Shown: positions 26,552 through 36,606, counted from the stretch's first letter. The stretch: 64,000 nt of DNA from Curtobacterium sp. MCBA15_012 (GCF_001864935.2 NZ_CP126267.1:372001-436000), one strand, 5' to 3'. Notes: a model not told the origin generated them from the letters alone. A program made the numbers and translations.

Positions 26552-29464
26552 ATGTCGGGGCGTTATTCGCGAGCCGGTGTGCTCGCTGGGGTTGTCACGT
26601 CGATCGCGCTGGTGGCTGAGCTGCTGGTGGCTGTCCCGGCGCACGCCGATCCGGTCACGGCGACGTCACCGACGGATCTGCCGGCGCTGCCGTCGTCGCA
26701 GGGAGACGACCTCCACGCGGGCTCGGCACTGGCCGGGAACGGTCTGCAGGCACCCGGATCGTTGCTGACGAAGGCGACGAAGACCGGAGACCCGAACGAC
26801 CAGGCTCCCCCCGGTCTCGACCCTGCGGCGGGCGCCTCGGCCACGGGGATCGCGAAGGGCGCCGAGCTGACGTCCCGGTCGACGTACCAGAACACGTGGA
26901 CCAACCCGAACGGCACCAAGGTGACGCAGATGTCACGCGTGCCGCTGAACGTGAAGGACGGCTCCGGGGACTGGGTGCCGATCTCGACGAAGGTCGAGGA
27001 GACCGACGGCGGTGGCTTCGCAGTCGATGACCACCCGTTGCAGCCGGAGTTCGCCGCGTCGACCGGGGAGGACGGTCCGGACTACACGGTCACGTCGTCG
27101 TCCACGGGGGATCGGGTGTCGTTCGAGCTCGAGGGCGAACGGGACGCCGACGCGCACGTGCCGACGAAGAGCCAGCTCGCGGCATCGGACCAGCCGGACG
27201 CCAAGGCATCGCACGGTGTTGCCTACGACGACGTGCTGCCCGGGACCGACATGTCGTACCAGGTCGATGCTGGCGGGGTGAAGGAGGCGCTGATCCTCGA
27301 GCGTGCTCCGAAGGCCGCGAAGCCGTCCTACAGCTGGAAGGTGCACGCTCCGGGCCTGTCGGTGGAGGACGGCCCGGTCGGATCGATCAAGTTCGTCGAC
27401 GATGACGGCAAGACCGTGTTCTCGACGCCGACGCCGCTGATGACGGACTCGTCCGGTGTCTCGGGCAAGTCCGACAACGCGGTCGCGACGATCCCGGTGA
27501 GCATCGACCACCTGTCCGGGGACGACTGGCGGATCACCCTGACACCCGACGCCGAGTGGCTCCGCGACGATGCCCGGGTGTACCCGGTGTCGTTGGACCC
27601 GTCGATCTGGAACGGTCCGTCCGCGCTGCAGTCGTACATGTCGACGAACAGCGGTCAGAGCGTGGCTGCGACGGCGTCGTACGCGAGCATCGGCAACTCG
27701 CGGATCAACAACGCACCGAGCGTTTGGCGGACCGTGCTGAAGTTCCCGTACGAGCAGCTCTACGGCAAGCAGATCCTCTCCGCACAGCTGGCGGAGACAC
27801 AGGCCAACTCCGGGACCGCGACCGCGACCACGTCGGTCGCTGGGTGGGCGTCGGCCTACGCGTGGAACTGCGGTGTCCGCAACGCATCCCGCACGAACTT
27901 CACGGCCGGGTACACCGGAACGGCGTCGTTCGACGTGACCGGACAGGTCCAGCAGTGGACCGACGCGAGCTCGGCCGGCGGGTCCTTCTGCCTCATCGGC
28001 GACGAGAACGCCGGTGCCTACACCTACAAGAAGCTCGACGTGTCCCTCTACCTGCAGTGGGAGGACAAGCCCACCGTCGCCGGGTCGGTGTCGAGCATGC
28101 GGGACCCGAACCCCGGGTTCCCGGATCAGCAGACCTCCCCAGGTGCAACGACGTCCGGCGGAGCCGCTTCCTCGCCGGTGACGTCGTCGTCGACGCCGAC
28201 GCTGGCGGTCAAGGCGACGCAGGACGGTGAACAGACCTACCCGCTGATCTACCAGTTCTTCGTCGGGACCACGACCGATCCGTGGGGCTCGCGGGTGTGG
28301 AACACCGATTGGACGAACGCGCCGAGCGGGCAGAGCCCGACGTTCCAGGCGACGGTTCCGCAAGGGGTGCTGCAGCCAGGGACGCAGTACTGGTGGAACG
28401 TCGTCGTGCAGGATCCCTACGGAGTGCGGGCGTGGACTCCGGCCTACCCGATGGTGACGACGTCGCTGCCGACGGTCGGTGCCAGCGGATCGTTCACACC
28501 TGCTGACGGTTCGGTCGTCGCGACGACGACTCCGACGTTGACGGCGCCGCCGGCGGTGTCGACGAACGGGCAGCCGCTCAAGTACGAGATCCGCGTCACC
28601 AGTGGTGCCGACGGCACGTCGGGCCAGATCGCCCAGTCGCCGCTGTGCGCCCCGACCGGCAGTGCGTGCACGATCAACGCGGACGGGTCGATGTCGTGGA
28701 AGGTGCCCGACGCGGTCCTGCAGGACGGCGGGTCCTACACGTGGGTGCAGGTCGTCAACGACACGTTCGGTGACTACCTCTACACGGCGAACTCGACCAC
28801 GGGCGTGAACCGGTTGACGGTGAACTCGCGCGTCACCGATCCCGGCCCGGCATCGACGGACGCTGCAGGCCCCGTGACGGTGAACCTCGGCAACGGCAAC
28901 GTGGCCGCGTCGTTCTCCTCGCCGACCGTGCGCACCCTCGGTGGGGACATGGGGATGAACTTCTCCTACAACTCGCGTATCGCATCGAACCGCGGTCTCG
29001 TCGGCACGTACTGGAACGTCCCGGCCAACACCGCGACGTTCGGCCGGGGCGATTCGATGACCCCGAACGCCGTGCAGACGCTGGTCCGCACCGACTCGGG
29101 TGTGAGCTTCGACTGGGGGAGTGCAGCGCCGGACGACGCCGTCTCGCAGTCGTACTTCCAGGCCAAGTGGACCGGGTACATGACGCCCCCGTCCGGGACC
29201 TACTCGTTCGGGTTCCTCGCTGACGACGGGGTCGCCCTGCAGCTGGGGACCACCGGGATCATCACCGACCAGTGGGGGGATCAGCACCAGACCTCGCCTC
29301 GCATGGAGACTGCCGCGAACCAGGTCTTGACCGTGAACGGGTCGCAGTGGTCGATCGGTTCGCAGTCGGGCCAGCTGCCGATCCCGATCACGGTGGACTA
29401 CTACCAGCGCGGCGGATCCTCGAACGTGTACCTCGAGGTCCAGCAGCAGTCCGGGTCCTCGTAG
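26552..29464 (+). CDS. Rhs/WapA-type protein, N-terminal fragment
   Basis: This is a 970-residue open frame with a Sec signal peptide (VLAGVVTSIALVAELL, cleavage near AHA) and good AGGGGAG ribosome-binding site. The region around VYPVSLDPSIW to WASAYAWNCG is a DNRLRE-type carbohydrate-associated repeat as found before YD repeats in WapA-like proteins. The C-terminal 150 residues form a PA14-like domain (GTYSFGFLADDGVALQLG). The frame stops at TAG in the middle of what should continue as VNTQVVPSNWF. If translated alone it would be a secreted, toxin-less surface protein. Confidence 0.75.
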   Translation: MSGRYSRAGVLAGVVTSIALVAELLVAVPAHADPVTATSPTDLPALPSSQGDDLHAGSALAGNGLQAPGSLLTKATKTGDPNDQAPPGLDPAAGASATGIAKGAELTSRSTYQNTWTNPNGTKVTQMSRVPLNVKDGSGDWVPISTKVEETDGGGFAVDDHPLQPEFAASTGEDGPDYTVTSSSTGDRVSFELEGERDADAHVPTKSQLAASDQPDAKASHGVAYDDVLPGTDMSYQVDAGGVKEALILERAPKAAKPSYSWKVHAPGLSVEDGPVGSIKFVDDDGKTVFSTPTPLMTDSSGVSGKSDNAVATIPVSIDHLSGDDWRITLTPDAEWLRDDARVYPVSLDPSIWNGPSALQSYMSTNSGQSVAATASYASIGNSRINNAPSVWRTVLKFPYEQLYGKQILSAQLAETQANSGTATATTSVAGWASAYAWNCGVRNASRTNFTAGYTGTASFDVTGQVQQWTDASSAGGSFCLIGDENAGAYTYKKLDVSLYLQWEDKPTVAGSVSSMRDPNPGFPDQQTSPGATTSGGAASSPVTSSSTPTLAVKATQDGEQTYPLIYQFFVGTTTDPWGSRVWNTDWTNAPSGQSPTFQATVPQGVLQPGTQYWWNVVVQDPYGVRAWTPAYPMVTTSLPTVGASGSFTPADGSVVATTTPTLTAPPAVSTNGQPLKYEIRVTSGADGTSGQIAQSPLCAPTGSACTINADGSMSWKVPDAVLQDGGSYTWVQVVNDTFGDYLYTANSTTGVNRLTVNSRVTDPGPASTDAAGPVTVNLGNGNVAASFSSPTVRTLGGDMGMNFSYNSRIASNRGLVGTYWNVPANTATFGRGDSMTPNAVQTLVRTDSGVSFDWGSAAPDDAVSQSYFQAKWTGYMTPPSGTYSFGFLADDGVALQLGTTGIITDQWGDQHQTSPRMETAANQVLTVNGSQWSIGSQSGQLPIPITVDYYQRGGSSNVYLEVQQQSGSS

Positions 29465-29548
29465 GTCAACACGCAGGTCGTCCCGTCGAACTGGTTCACG
29501 AAGTCCCCGACGCTGCTGCCGTCCGGCTGGGCATCGTCCGCAGCGATC

Positions 29549-32500
29549 ATGGGTGACGCGGGAGCGTACGTCTCGGCGTCGAAGCAGGGCGGTTCGGTGA
29601 TCGTCACAGACACCGACGGCGGCACGCACACCTACGCCCGGACCGCTGCCGGCGGCTACACCCCGCCCCCGGGCGAGCAGGGGGTGCTGGCGTCCGACGA
29701 AGCCGGCAACCTGGTCCTCACCGACGAGGGCGGTACCGTCTACCAGTTCGACACTGCCGGGTTGGTCACGTCCGTGACCCCGGCCGCCGACCTCGGGTCG
29801 AAGCCGGCGAACCCGGTCCCGGCGTACAACAGCAGCCGACAGCTGACGTCGATCTCGGACCCGCTCTCGGCGTCCGGGTCCGGCACGTCCCTGGCCTACG
29901 CACGTCAGGTGCGGTTCTCGTACCTGTCGAACACCACGATCGGCTCGAGCGCGACGAACGGCACCAACCGGGCCGCGGGTGCATGCGCGCCGCCGTCCGG
30001 GTCCGCGTACCCGACCGCGGTCACCACGACCGCACCGGGGTCGCAGTCCGACGCCGGGATGCTGTGCCAGATCCTGTACCCGGACGGCACCACCACGCAG
30101 CTGTACTACGACACCACCGGACAGCTCGCCCGGGTCGTGGACCCCGGCAACGAGGTCACCGACTTCGGGTACACGCTGAGCTCGAGCAGCGGGACCTACC
30201 TGCTGTCGACGATCCGGAACTCCCTCACCAACGACTGGCTGGCTGCGGACAGCAGCCGGAACGCTGCCGGGCCGGTGACGACCGACATCCGCTACGACGG
30301 AACCGACCGCGCCACCTCGGTGACGCTGCCCGCCCCGGACGGGGTGACCAGCGCCTCCCGTCCGCAGAAGACGTACGGCTACGGCGCCCCGGACACCAAC
30401 GGAAACCGCACCAGCACGGTCGACGTCGCCGGGATCACGGTCCCGAACGGGCACGCATCGACGGTGACGATGGACGCCGCGCTGCGGCAGACGTCGGCGG
30501 CGTCCGCGTCCGGGCTGACCAGTACCGCGGTGTGGAACAGCCGCGACAACCAGCTTGCCTCGATCGACCCGCAGGGTCGTGAGTCGAGCACCGTCTACGA
30601 CCAGCAGGACCGCGCGGTCGCCTCCTACGGCCCCGCACCGGCGTCGTGCTTCGGACAGGTGCAGCCCGCGACCGCGATCCAGAACGCCAACGGTCCGCTG
30701 CCCACGGGCGGGGTCTGCGCCGGCACCGGGACCCCGGTGGCGCAGACGACGACCGCGATCGACGGGAACCTCCGCGGGCTGGCCGCGTCCTGGTACAACA
30801 ACCAGACCCTCTCCGGCGCCCCTGCGGCGATGACGCTCGGCGTGCCGACGGCAGCGGGCGCGAACGGTGGGAAGACCGACGGCGCGGTCGACTACGACTG
30901 GTCGACCGGCGACAACGCCGTCAGCCCGATGACCACGCCCACCGGGACGGTCGTCGGCGGAACCGGCGGCGCGAACTGGACCGTGTCGTTCACCGGCCTG
31001 GTCACGTTCCCGACCGCGGGGACGTACCGCTTCTACACGTGGGCGGACGACGGCACGAAGCTCTGGATCAACGACCAGCTGCTCATCAACGACTGGGGCC
31101 CCCACGGCCCGCACGTCCAGGCCGCCACGAAGCCGATCACCGTCTCCGCGGGCCAGAGCCTCCGGATCCGGTTGAACTACCTGCAACAGACCGGGACGTC
31201 CCGGCTCGCGCTGGCCATGACGACCGGCAACACGCCGAGCACGTACACCGCAGCGGACGTGGTGCCCGCGTCGATGCTGTCCCCGGCGTACAACCTGGGT
31301 ACCTCGTCGACGACCGCCGACGCGGTCCCGTCGGGCGCGCAGGCCAGCCAGATCAGTCCGATCACGACGGCCACGACGTACTCGCGTCCCTGGTACGGCA
31401 CCGTCGACGGCACCACCGTCGACCCCGCCGGCCTGGCCCTGAAGACGTCGACCACCACAGAGGCTCCCGGTGCCGGCTACCTCCGCTCCCTGACCCGGAC
31501 CCTGCCCGCGCAGGCCGCGGCAGCATCGACGAACGCGTACTTCGGAGCCGCGCAGACGATCAAGGACGCCTACGGCACCACGGACGGACAGATCTGCGGC
31601 GTGGACGTGTCCACCCCGCAGAACGGGATGCTCAAGTCGACCACCGGGCCGACGCCCGCGACGGGCAGTGCCGTCGTGACGTCGTACCTGTACGACGTGT
31701 GGGGTCGCACCGCCGGGACGAAGACCACCGGCGACGACGACTGGTCGTGCGTGACCTTCGATGCCCGAGGCCGGACGGTGAAGGCGGTCACCGCCGCGTT
31801 CAACGGGCAGCCGAGCACCACGGCGACGTCCTCCTACTCCGCCGACGGTCTCACCGCAGCGGTCTCCGACGGAGCGGTGTCCGGGTCCCCGAACGGCTCG
31901 ACGACCACGGCCAAGACCGACCTGCTCGGCCGCGTCGTCAAGTACGTCGACGTCTGGGGCACCACGACCACCACGTCCTACGACCAGGCTGGTCGGATCA
32001 CCTCGACGCTGGCGGTGACCGCGGACGGTGTGCAGCACTCGACGGGGCAGTCGTACGACGTGGACTCGAAGGTGACGCAGTTCACCGCGGACGGGAAGAT
32101 CGTCGCGGTCCCCACCTACCAGCAGGGTGAGGTCACCGCGGTGGCGTACCCGGCGGGTGCCGGGAACGCCGGCAACGGCACCTCGGTCACGGTGACGAAG
32201 GACGGTGCCGGTGCACTGACCGGGTTGGCGTGGTCGTTCCCGAACAACCAGCCGCAGGTCACCGACCAGGTGGTCCGGTCCCAGTCCGGTGACGTCCTGA
32301 AGGACACCACCGCCCTCGGGGCGGCGTCGAACGCGTCGACGTACTCCTACGACACGGCCGGGAGGCTCGTGGCCGCGTCGATCCCGCGGCACCGGTTGAC
32401 CTACGGCTTCGGTGCCAGCACGTGCGCCCAGTCGGGTGGGGTCGCTGCGGCCGGGAAGAACGGGAACCGGACGGCTTCGTCGGACCAGCTCCTCGACGCC

Positions 32501-32914
32501 TCGGGCAACCCGGCGGGTGCGGCGACGCAGGTCGCGTCCTGCTACGACGCAGCGGACCGGCTCATCGGGACCACGGTGACGAACCCGGTCACGGGAGCGA
32601 CGCCGGTGAACCAGTCCTTGACCGGTGCGCAGCTGGTCTACGACGCGCACGGGAACACGACCACCCTGGCTGACGAGACCCTCGTCTACGACGGGCAGGA
32701 CCGGCACGTCCAGACCGCACTGACGGACGGGTCGAAGGTGTGTCGTACGTGCGGGACGCGTCGAACCGGATCGTGCAGCGCACGGAGCAGACCCCGAACG
32801 GAACGAAGACCGTCACCCGGTACGGGTTCACCGGCGACGGTGACACCCCGGACTTCGTCTACGACGGCGCGAGCAAGCTCACCGAGTGGGACCTTCCCCT
32901 GCCGGGCGGGGTGA
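29549..32914 (+). CDS. Rhs/WapA-type protein, YD-repeat central fragment
   Basis: This 1,121-codon frame continues the N-terminal fragment in the same phase after the TAG (the unread segment 29465-29548 is in frame too). It has many YD-type repeats ([22 protein letters not shown]... type) and an internal PA14-like domain ([18 protein letters not shown]). It is correct up to DGSKV near 32739; the remaining 58 residues are Arg/Ser-rich frameshift product and not real protein. The ATG at 29549 has no convincing ribosome-binding site, so this is most likely untranslated remnant or readthrough product. Confidence 0.55.
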   Translation: MGDAGAYVSASKQGGSVIVTDTDGGTHTYARTAAGGYTPPPGEQGVLASDEAGNLVLTDEGGTVYQFDTAGLVTSVTPAADLGSKPANPVPAYNSSRQLTSISDPLSASGSGTSLAYARQVRFSYLSNTTIGSSATNGTNRAAGACAPPSGSAYPTAVTTTAPGSQSDAGMLCQILYPDGTTTQLYYDTTGQLARVVDPGNEVTDFGYTLSSSSGTYLLSTIRNSLTNDWLAADSSRNAAGPVTTDIRYDGTDRATSVTLPAPDGVTSASRPQKTYGYGAPDTNGNRTSTVDVAGITVPNGHASTVTMDAALRQTSAASASGLTSTAVWNSRDNQLASIDPQGRESSTVYDQQDRAVASYGPAPASCFGQVQPATAIQNANGPLPTGGVCAGTGTPVAQTTTAIDGNLRGLAASWYNNQTLSGAPAAMTLGVPTAAGANGGKTDGAVDYDWSTGDNAVSPMTTPTGTVVGGTGGANWTVSFTGLVTFPTAGTYRFYTWADDGTKLWINDQLLINDWGPHGPHVQAATKPITVSAGQSLRIRLNYLQQTGTSRLALAMTTGNTPSTYTAADVVPASMLSPAYNLGTSSTTADAVPSGAQASQISPITTATTYSRPWYGTVDGTTVDPAGLALKTSTTTEAPGAGYLRSLTRTLPAQAAAASTNAYFGAAQTIKDAYGTTDGQICGVDVSTPQNGMLKSTTGPTPATGSAVVTSYLYDVWGRTAGTKTTGDDDWSCVTFDARGRTVKAVTAAFNGQPSTTATSSYSADGLTAAVSDGAVSGSPNGSTTTAKTDLLGRVVKYVDVWGTTTTTSYDQAGRITSTLAVTADGVQHSTGQSYDVDSKVTQFTADGKIVAVPTYQQGEVTAVAYPAGAGNAGNGTSVTVTKDGAGALTGLAWSFPNNQPQVTDQVVRSQSGDVLKDTTALGAASNASTYSYDTAGRLVAASIPRHRLTYGFGASTCAQSGGVAAAGKNGNRTASSDQLLDASGNPAGAATQVASCYDAADRLIGTTVTNPVTGATPVNQSLTGAQLVYDAHGNTTTLADETLVYDGQDRHVQTALTDGSKVCRTCGTRRTGSCSARSRPRTERRPSPGTGSPATVTPRTSSTTARASSPSGTFPCRAG

Positions 32915-33753
32915 CCGCAGAGCTTCGTGGGACGAGCGCGGTGTGGTCGTACCCGAACATCCACGGGGACATCGTCGCCACCACCGACGGTACAGGGCAG
33001 CTCGCATCCCAGGTGCTGCCGGTGTTCGACCCGTTCGGGCAGGTCATGGACCAGGCCACCGGCCTGTTCGGTACGACGACGGCGAACCAGTCCGGGCCGG
33101 ACACGCAGCAGGGCAACGCCGACTACGGGTGGCTCGGGCAGCACCAGAAGCTCAGCGAACACCTCGGCTCGATCGCCACGGTCGAGATGGGCGCCCGGCA
33201 GTACGTCGCAGCACTCGGACGGTTCCTGCAGGTCGACCCCGTCGAGGGCGGCACCGACAATGCCTACGCGTACGTCAACGACCCGTTGAACGGACTCGAC
33301 CTTGACGGTAACAAAGCGTGGAAGGTGGGGGACTGGGTCAACCTGGCAGACAACATCAGTTCAGGCCTCGGCGTGGCCGCACTTTTCGGCTGTGGCGTCT
33401 GCGGCATCATATCGTCCGTCCTCGCCGTCGGTGTTGGAGTGTACAAGCTTTCAAAGGGTGACAAGTCGGGCTGGCTTGATCTAGCGGGAGCAGCAAGTTT
33501 CGGCGTGGGGCGAGGGCTTGAAGCGGGAGTCAAGGCCTATCGTGGAGTTCAAGCGGCTTCGAAGGTGGGAAGAGTTGCGCGGAAGGCGGCGGCAATCGGT
33601 CGAGCCAGAGGTGCCCGTGTTGCCAAGTACGTGTTCAATTCCCACAAAGCGGCCGACTTTGTTTACGGAGCCGGAAGAGGGGCAACATGGATTCATCAGT
33701 CCGTGAGCAACCGGCAGTCTTGGCTTTACCCCCCACGACGCAAGAAACGGTAG
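32740..33753 (+). CDS. Rhs core end plus C-terminal toxin tip (orphan fragment)
   Basis: This 337-residue frame starts at a GTG within GTGTG, restoring [16 protein letters not shown]. It covers the last YD repeats, the Rhs core boundary ([16 protein letters not shown]...NGLDLDGNK) and an approximately 150-residue tip. The tip begins with two hydrophobic stretches ([20 protein letters not shown], and [13 protein letters not shown]) and ends in a basic segment closing PPRRKKR. I do not recognise a toxin family. Codon use changes sharply at about 33300: ATA, CTT, AGT and TGT appear, which are rare elsewhere here. Membrane activity is a guess from the hydrophobic segments. Confidence 0.65.
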   Translation: MSYVRDASNRIVQRTEQTPNGTKTVTRYGFTGDGDTPDFVYDGASKLTEWDLPLPGGVTAELRGTSAVWSYPNIHGDIVATTDGTGQLASQVLPVFDPFGQVMDQATGLFGTTTANQSGPDTQQGNADYGWLGQHQKLSEHLGSIATVEMGARQYVAALGRFLQVDPVEGGTDNAYAYVNDPLNGLDLDGNKAWKVGDWVNLADNISSGLGVAALFGCGVCGIISSVLAVGVGVYKLSKGDKSGWLDLAGAASFGVGRGLEAGVKAYRGVQAASKVGRVARKAAAIGRARGARVAKYVFNSHKAADFVYGAGRGATWIHQSVSNRQSWLYPPRRKKR

Positions 33754-33763
33754 AAGGTTGGAG

Positions 33764-34168
33764 TTGATCGCATTTTTCGCCTTCATCGGGGCGACGGTGA
33801 TCGTGACGATCACTGGAGTCGCTGCGGGAAGGAGAAGCGCATTGAGGAGCGCATTCCGGAACAACAGAGTTCTTTGGGAAGCGCATTCCGATGAGGAGAT
33901 GCAGAGGATCCTGGGTGCTCGAGGTGCGCCCTTGATCGCGGTGCATAAGCGGAACTCCCAGCGATATCTCCAGTGGCTCTTCATTGATGACGATGGAGCA
34001 TACGCAGTCGAGACATGCAAGCTCGACCCTCGGGTCGAGTTCGTCAGTCCGCGATCAGGGCTCACCTTGACGGAGTTGCGCGACCTCACGCGGGAAGCGC
34101 GGGTACCGGCCCGCCCCCGGATCAGCTACAGAATCTGGTCGGACTACTTCGACGAGATCGGCAAGTAG
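33764..34168 (+). CDS. candidate immunity protein, membrane-anchored, unknown family
   Basis: This 134-residue protein follows the Rhs tip by 10 bp in the same direction, the usual place for a cognate immunity gene. Residues 1-20 form one membrane span (IAFFAFIGATVIVTITGV), followed by a charged soluble domain with RILGARGAPLIAVHKRNSQR and LQWLFIDDDGAYAVETCKLD. The TTG at 33764 is preferred because AGAAGG lies 6 nt upstream; TTG at 33758 is the alternative. Base composition is AT-richer than the genome, like the tip. Single-span anchoring would place it at the membrane, matching a membrane-active toxin. Function is inferred from position only. Confidence 0.6.
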   Translation: MIAFFAFIGATVIVTITGVAAGRRSALRSAFRNNRVLWEAHSDEEMQRILGARGAPLIAVHKRNSQRYLQWLFIDDDGAYAVETCKLDPRVEFVSPRSGLTLTELRDLTREARVPARPRISYRIWSDYFDEIGK

Positions 34169-34578
34169 CTTACTGACAAGAGGCTCATTTCGACTTCAAG
34201 TCGGCGTCGTCCCTGATCCACCCGCCTAACGGCATCTGTTGAAAGCAGGGACAGGGTGTTCCGATGTTCCAAATTCGCTGGCGCAGGCGTGGTATGGGGG
34301 TGACGGAGGTCGTCGGACTTCGCGGCCCGGCTACCTCTCGGGATGGTTTTTCCGGGCATCGTCGATCGGCACTACCGTGATGCCCTGCTCCTTCGGCACT
34401 CCGGGACCGTGTTGGCAGATTGCGGCGTCGGCCCGCCGAAGCGTCTCCTCAGTAGTTCGTCCTAGCTGGTTCGACGGACGAGCCCCGCGCCTCCGATCGC
34501 GAGACGTGGCTCGAGAAGGCAAGGAGGGCGCGCCGCCGGTCCGCACCAGCGACGCGCCCCTCCCACAGTCCTCCCGGA
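34169..34578. other. intergenic region downstream of the toxin cassette, possible gene remnant
   Basis: These 410 bases contain no gene I can support. On the minus strand, 34331-34624 is an open frame whose C-terminal 45 residues (QLGRTTEETLRRADAAICQ...) look protein-like, but its 5' part overlaps the SDR gene 3' end in another frame. It may be a decayed gene, perhaps a displaced tip or immunity fragment. The composition is intermediate between the cassette and the chromosome. Confidence 0.4.
34523..34563 (-). terminator. hairpin after the SDR gene
   Basis: GGAGGGCGCG (34523-34532) pairs with CGCGCCCCTCC (34553-34563) with one bulged base and a 20-nt loop. It lies 16 bp beyond the stop of the leftward SDR gene and is a plausible transcript end. 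It is unrelated to the GACGGGAGGC family. Confidence 0.45.
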
Positions 34579-35397
34579 TCAGGCCCCGTGCGCCTCCTCC
34601 GCGACCGGCTGCCACGCACGCCACGTCGCCAGCCGCGACTCGTAGTCCCGCTCGGCGATGCCCAGCGGTGCCTTGCCGAAGAAGACACGCAGCGGCGGCT
34701 CCTCGGCATCGACGACCTTGAGGATCGCGGACCGCGTCGCCTCCGGCTTGCCGGGGTCCGCTGCCGACGGACGCTTCGACGCCGCCTCACGCACCTCGGC
34801 GTACGCGTCGAGCTCGTCGCTGTGCTTCGACGACGGACCCGACCAGTCGGTCGAGAACCCGCCGGGTTCGACGAGGGTCACGTGGATCCCGAAGCCCGCG
34901 ACCTCCTGGGACAGCGACTGCGACAGGCCCTCGAGCGCCCACTTCGACGCGTGGTACGCGCCGACGGTCGGGAAGGCGCTGATCCCGCCGATGCTCGACA
35001 CCTGCACGATGTGGCCGGAGCCCTGCTCGCGCATGATCGGCAGCGCGGCCTGCGTGACCCAGAGCGCGCCGAAGAAGTTCGTCTCGAGCTGCGCGCGGAC
35101 CTCGTCCTCGGTGAGCTCCTCGACCATGCCGAAGTGGCCGAAGCCGGCGTTGTTCACGACCACGTCGAGGCGGCCGAAGTGCTCAGCAGCCTGCTGCACG
35201 GCGGCCACGTCGGCCTCGCGGTCGGTGACGTCGAGGCGGATCGCCAGGAACGTGTCGGGGTACTGGTCGACGAGCGCCTGGACGTCGTCGGTGTTCCGTG
35301 CGGTGCCCGCGACGGAGTCGCCGCGCTCCAGGGCGGCCTCCGTCCACTCGCGGCCGAAGCCCTTCGACGCTCCGGTGATGAACCAGGTCTTGGCCAT
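34579..35397 (-). CDS. short-chain dehydrogenase/reductase (classical SDR)
   Basis: This 272-residue NAD(P)-dependent oxidoreductase shows TGASKGFG (residues 8-15), DVTD, NNAGFG, the catalytic Ser in VSSIGG and Tyr/Lys in YHASKWALEG. It resembles the YvaG/retinol-dehydrogenase-like SDRs that act on unknown carbonyl compounds. ATG at 35397, monocistronic. Substrate unknown. Confidence 0.9.
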   Translation of the reverse strand: MAKTWFITGASKGFGREWTEAALERGDSVAGTARNTDDVQALVDQYPDTFLAIRLDVTDREADVAAVQQAAEHFGRLDVVVNNAGFGHFGMVEELTEDEVRAQLETNFFGALWVTQAALPIMREQGSGHIVQVSSIGGISAFPTVGAYHASKWALEGLSQSLSQEVAGFGIHVTLVEPGGFSTDWSGPSSKHSDELDAYAEVREAASKRPSAADPGKPEATRSAILKVVDAEEPPLRVFFGKAPLGIAERDYESRLATWRAWQPVAEEAHGA

Positions 35398-35631
35398 GTC
35401 GCTCCTCGTGTTCGGTTGCGGTGACCCCGGCAGGCAACGCCCGTCGCCCCGGCGCGACCTGAGCGGCCGGGTGACAGGCGGCCGACACCGCCCCCGCAGG
35501 CGGTCGACACCGCCCCCGCCGGCGGCCGCCGGCCGCCGCACGACCGGACCACCAGCGCCGGACCACCGGACCACGGCCCCACCGCCCGCCTGCTGACAGC
35601 CCGCTCGCCCACCCCCGAGCACCATGGCCCC

Positions 35632-36519
35632 ATGAGCCAGTACGACAAGCGCGACCCGAACTCCCTCTACCCGAAGCCGCCGTTCCCCGAGCAGGAGCAG
35701 TCGCTCCCGGGCGCCGCGTACAAGATGGACCCGAAGCCCGACCACGGCGAGGACAGCTACGTCGGCAAGGAGCGCCTCACCGGCTTCCGCGGCATCGTCA
35801 CCGGCGCCGACTCCGGCATCGGTCGCGCCGCCGCGATCGCCCTCTCCCGCGAGGGCGCCGACCTGGTCCTGTCCTACCTGCCCGACGAGCAGGAGGACGC
35901 CGAGCAGGTCCGCGACCTCCTCGAGTCCGAGGGACGCCGCGCGGTGCTCGTGCCGGGCGACATCTCCGACGAGCAGTACTGCCGGGACCTCGTGCAGCGC
36001 GCCGTCGACGAGCTCGGTGGCCTCGACACCCTCGTCATGGTCGCCGGTCGGATGGACAGCAACGACGACATCCTGACCCTGACCACCGAGCACTTCGACT
36101 CGACGTTCAAGACGAACATCTACTCGCTGTTCTGGCTCACCCAGGCCGCGGTGCCGCACCTCGAGCCCGGCTCGACGATCGTCACGACCGGCTCGATCCA
36201 GGCCGCGACGCCCTCGCCCGACAAGGTCGACTACGCGATCTCGAAGAGCGCCGTGAAGACCTTCACCGAGGCCGTCGCGCAGCAGCTCGCCCCGAAGGGC
36301 ATCCGCGTCAACTCGGTCGCGCCGGGTCCGGTGTGGACGCCGCTCCAGCCGGGTTCCGACGACGCCGAGACCGTCGCGCACTTCGGTGAGCAGTCGCCGT
36401 TCGGTCGCCCCGGCCAGCCCGCCGAGCTCGGGGCGGCGTACGTACACCTCGTCAGCCCGGAGTCGAGCTACCAGTCCGGCTCGACGATCACGATCGCGGG
36501 CGGCACGCCCGCCTTCTGA
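35632..36519 (+). CDS. SDR family oxidoreductase with N-terminal extension (YhdF/YghA-like)
   Basis: This 295-residue SDR has an approximately 45-residue N-terminal extension (DPNSLYPKPPFPEQEQ... DHGEDSYVG) before TGADSGIG, as in stress-related YhdF/YghA/general stress protein 39 relatives. Catalytic residues are in TTGSIQAATPSPDKVDYAISK. The usual NNAG is MVAGRM here, a variation at the active-site Asn. It is a paralogue of the gene at 61397. The upstream 234-bp gap holds two 21-bp near-identical GGCGGYCGACACCGC repeats (35477-35519). Confidence 0.9.
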   Translation: MSQYDKRDPNSLYPKPPFPEQEQSLPGAAYKMDPKPDHGEDSYVGKERLTGFRGIVTGADSGIGRAAAIALSREGADLVLSYLPDEQEDAEQVRDLLESEGRRAVLVPGDISDEQYCRDLVQRAVDELGGLDTLVMVAGRMDSNDDILTLTTEHFDSTFKTNIYSLFWLTQAAVPHLEPGSTIVTTGSIQAATPSPDKVDYAISKSAVKTFTEAVAQQLAPKGIRVNSVAPGPVWTPLQPGSDDAETVAHFGEQSPFGRPGQPAELGAAYVHLVSPESSYQSGSTITIAGGTPAF

Positions 36520-36606
36520 GCCGGGTCCGACGCGGCGCACCGGACGACGCAGGTCGCGTCCGACGCGGCTCCGGACGACGCACGCCGCGTCCGACGCGAC
36601 CACGGG

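Larger units (their letters stand above)
26552..33753 (+). pseudogene. Rhs/WapA-type secreted polymorphic toxin gene, interrupted by a stop codon and a frameshift
   Basis: Read through one TAG (29462-29464) and one frame change near 32738, this is an approximately 2,400-codon gene. In order: signal peptide (about 1-33); DNRLRE-like repeats (nt 27.6-28.1 kb); fibronectin-like strands; a PA14-like domain (29.0-29.45 kb); YD repeats; a second PA14-like domain (30.77-31.2 kb); more YD repeats; the Rhs core end [20 protein letters not shown]; a hypervariable tip. Frames either side of the TAG are identical, so one base change explains it. At 32.74 kb the expected [12 protein letters not shown] reading needs one base gained or two lost; a TG duplication in GTGTG is the simplest cause. 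Either this is a recently broken gene or the assembly has two errors. The tip and its neighbour stay intact. Confidence 0.8.

Noticed and set aside
26933..32707. 1,924-codon open frame antisense to the Rhs-type gene
   Set aside because: Its translation is Arg/Gly/Val-rich without domains and mirrors sense-strand codon bias; it is a high-GC shadow frame.
32730..32745. programmed ribosomal frameshift in the Rhs-type gene
   Set aside because: No slippery heptamer or downstream pseudoknot signal is evident at GTGTG; a simple dinucleotide duplication or assembly error explains it better.
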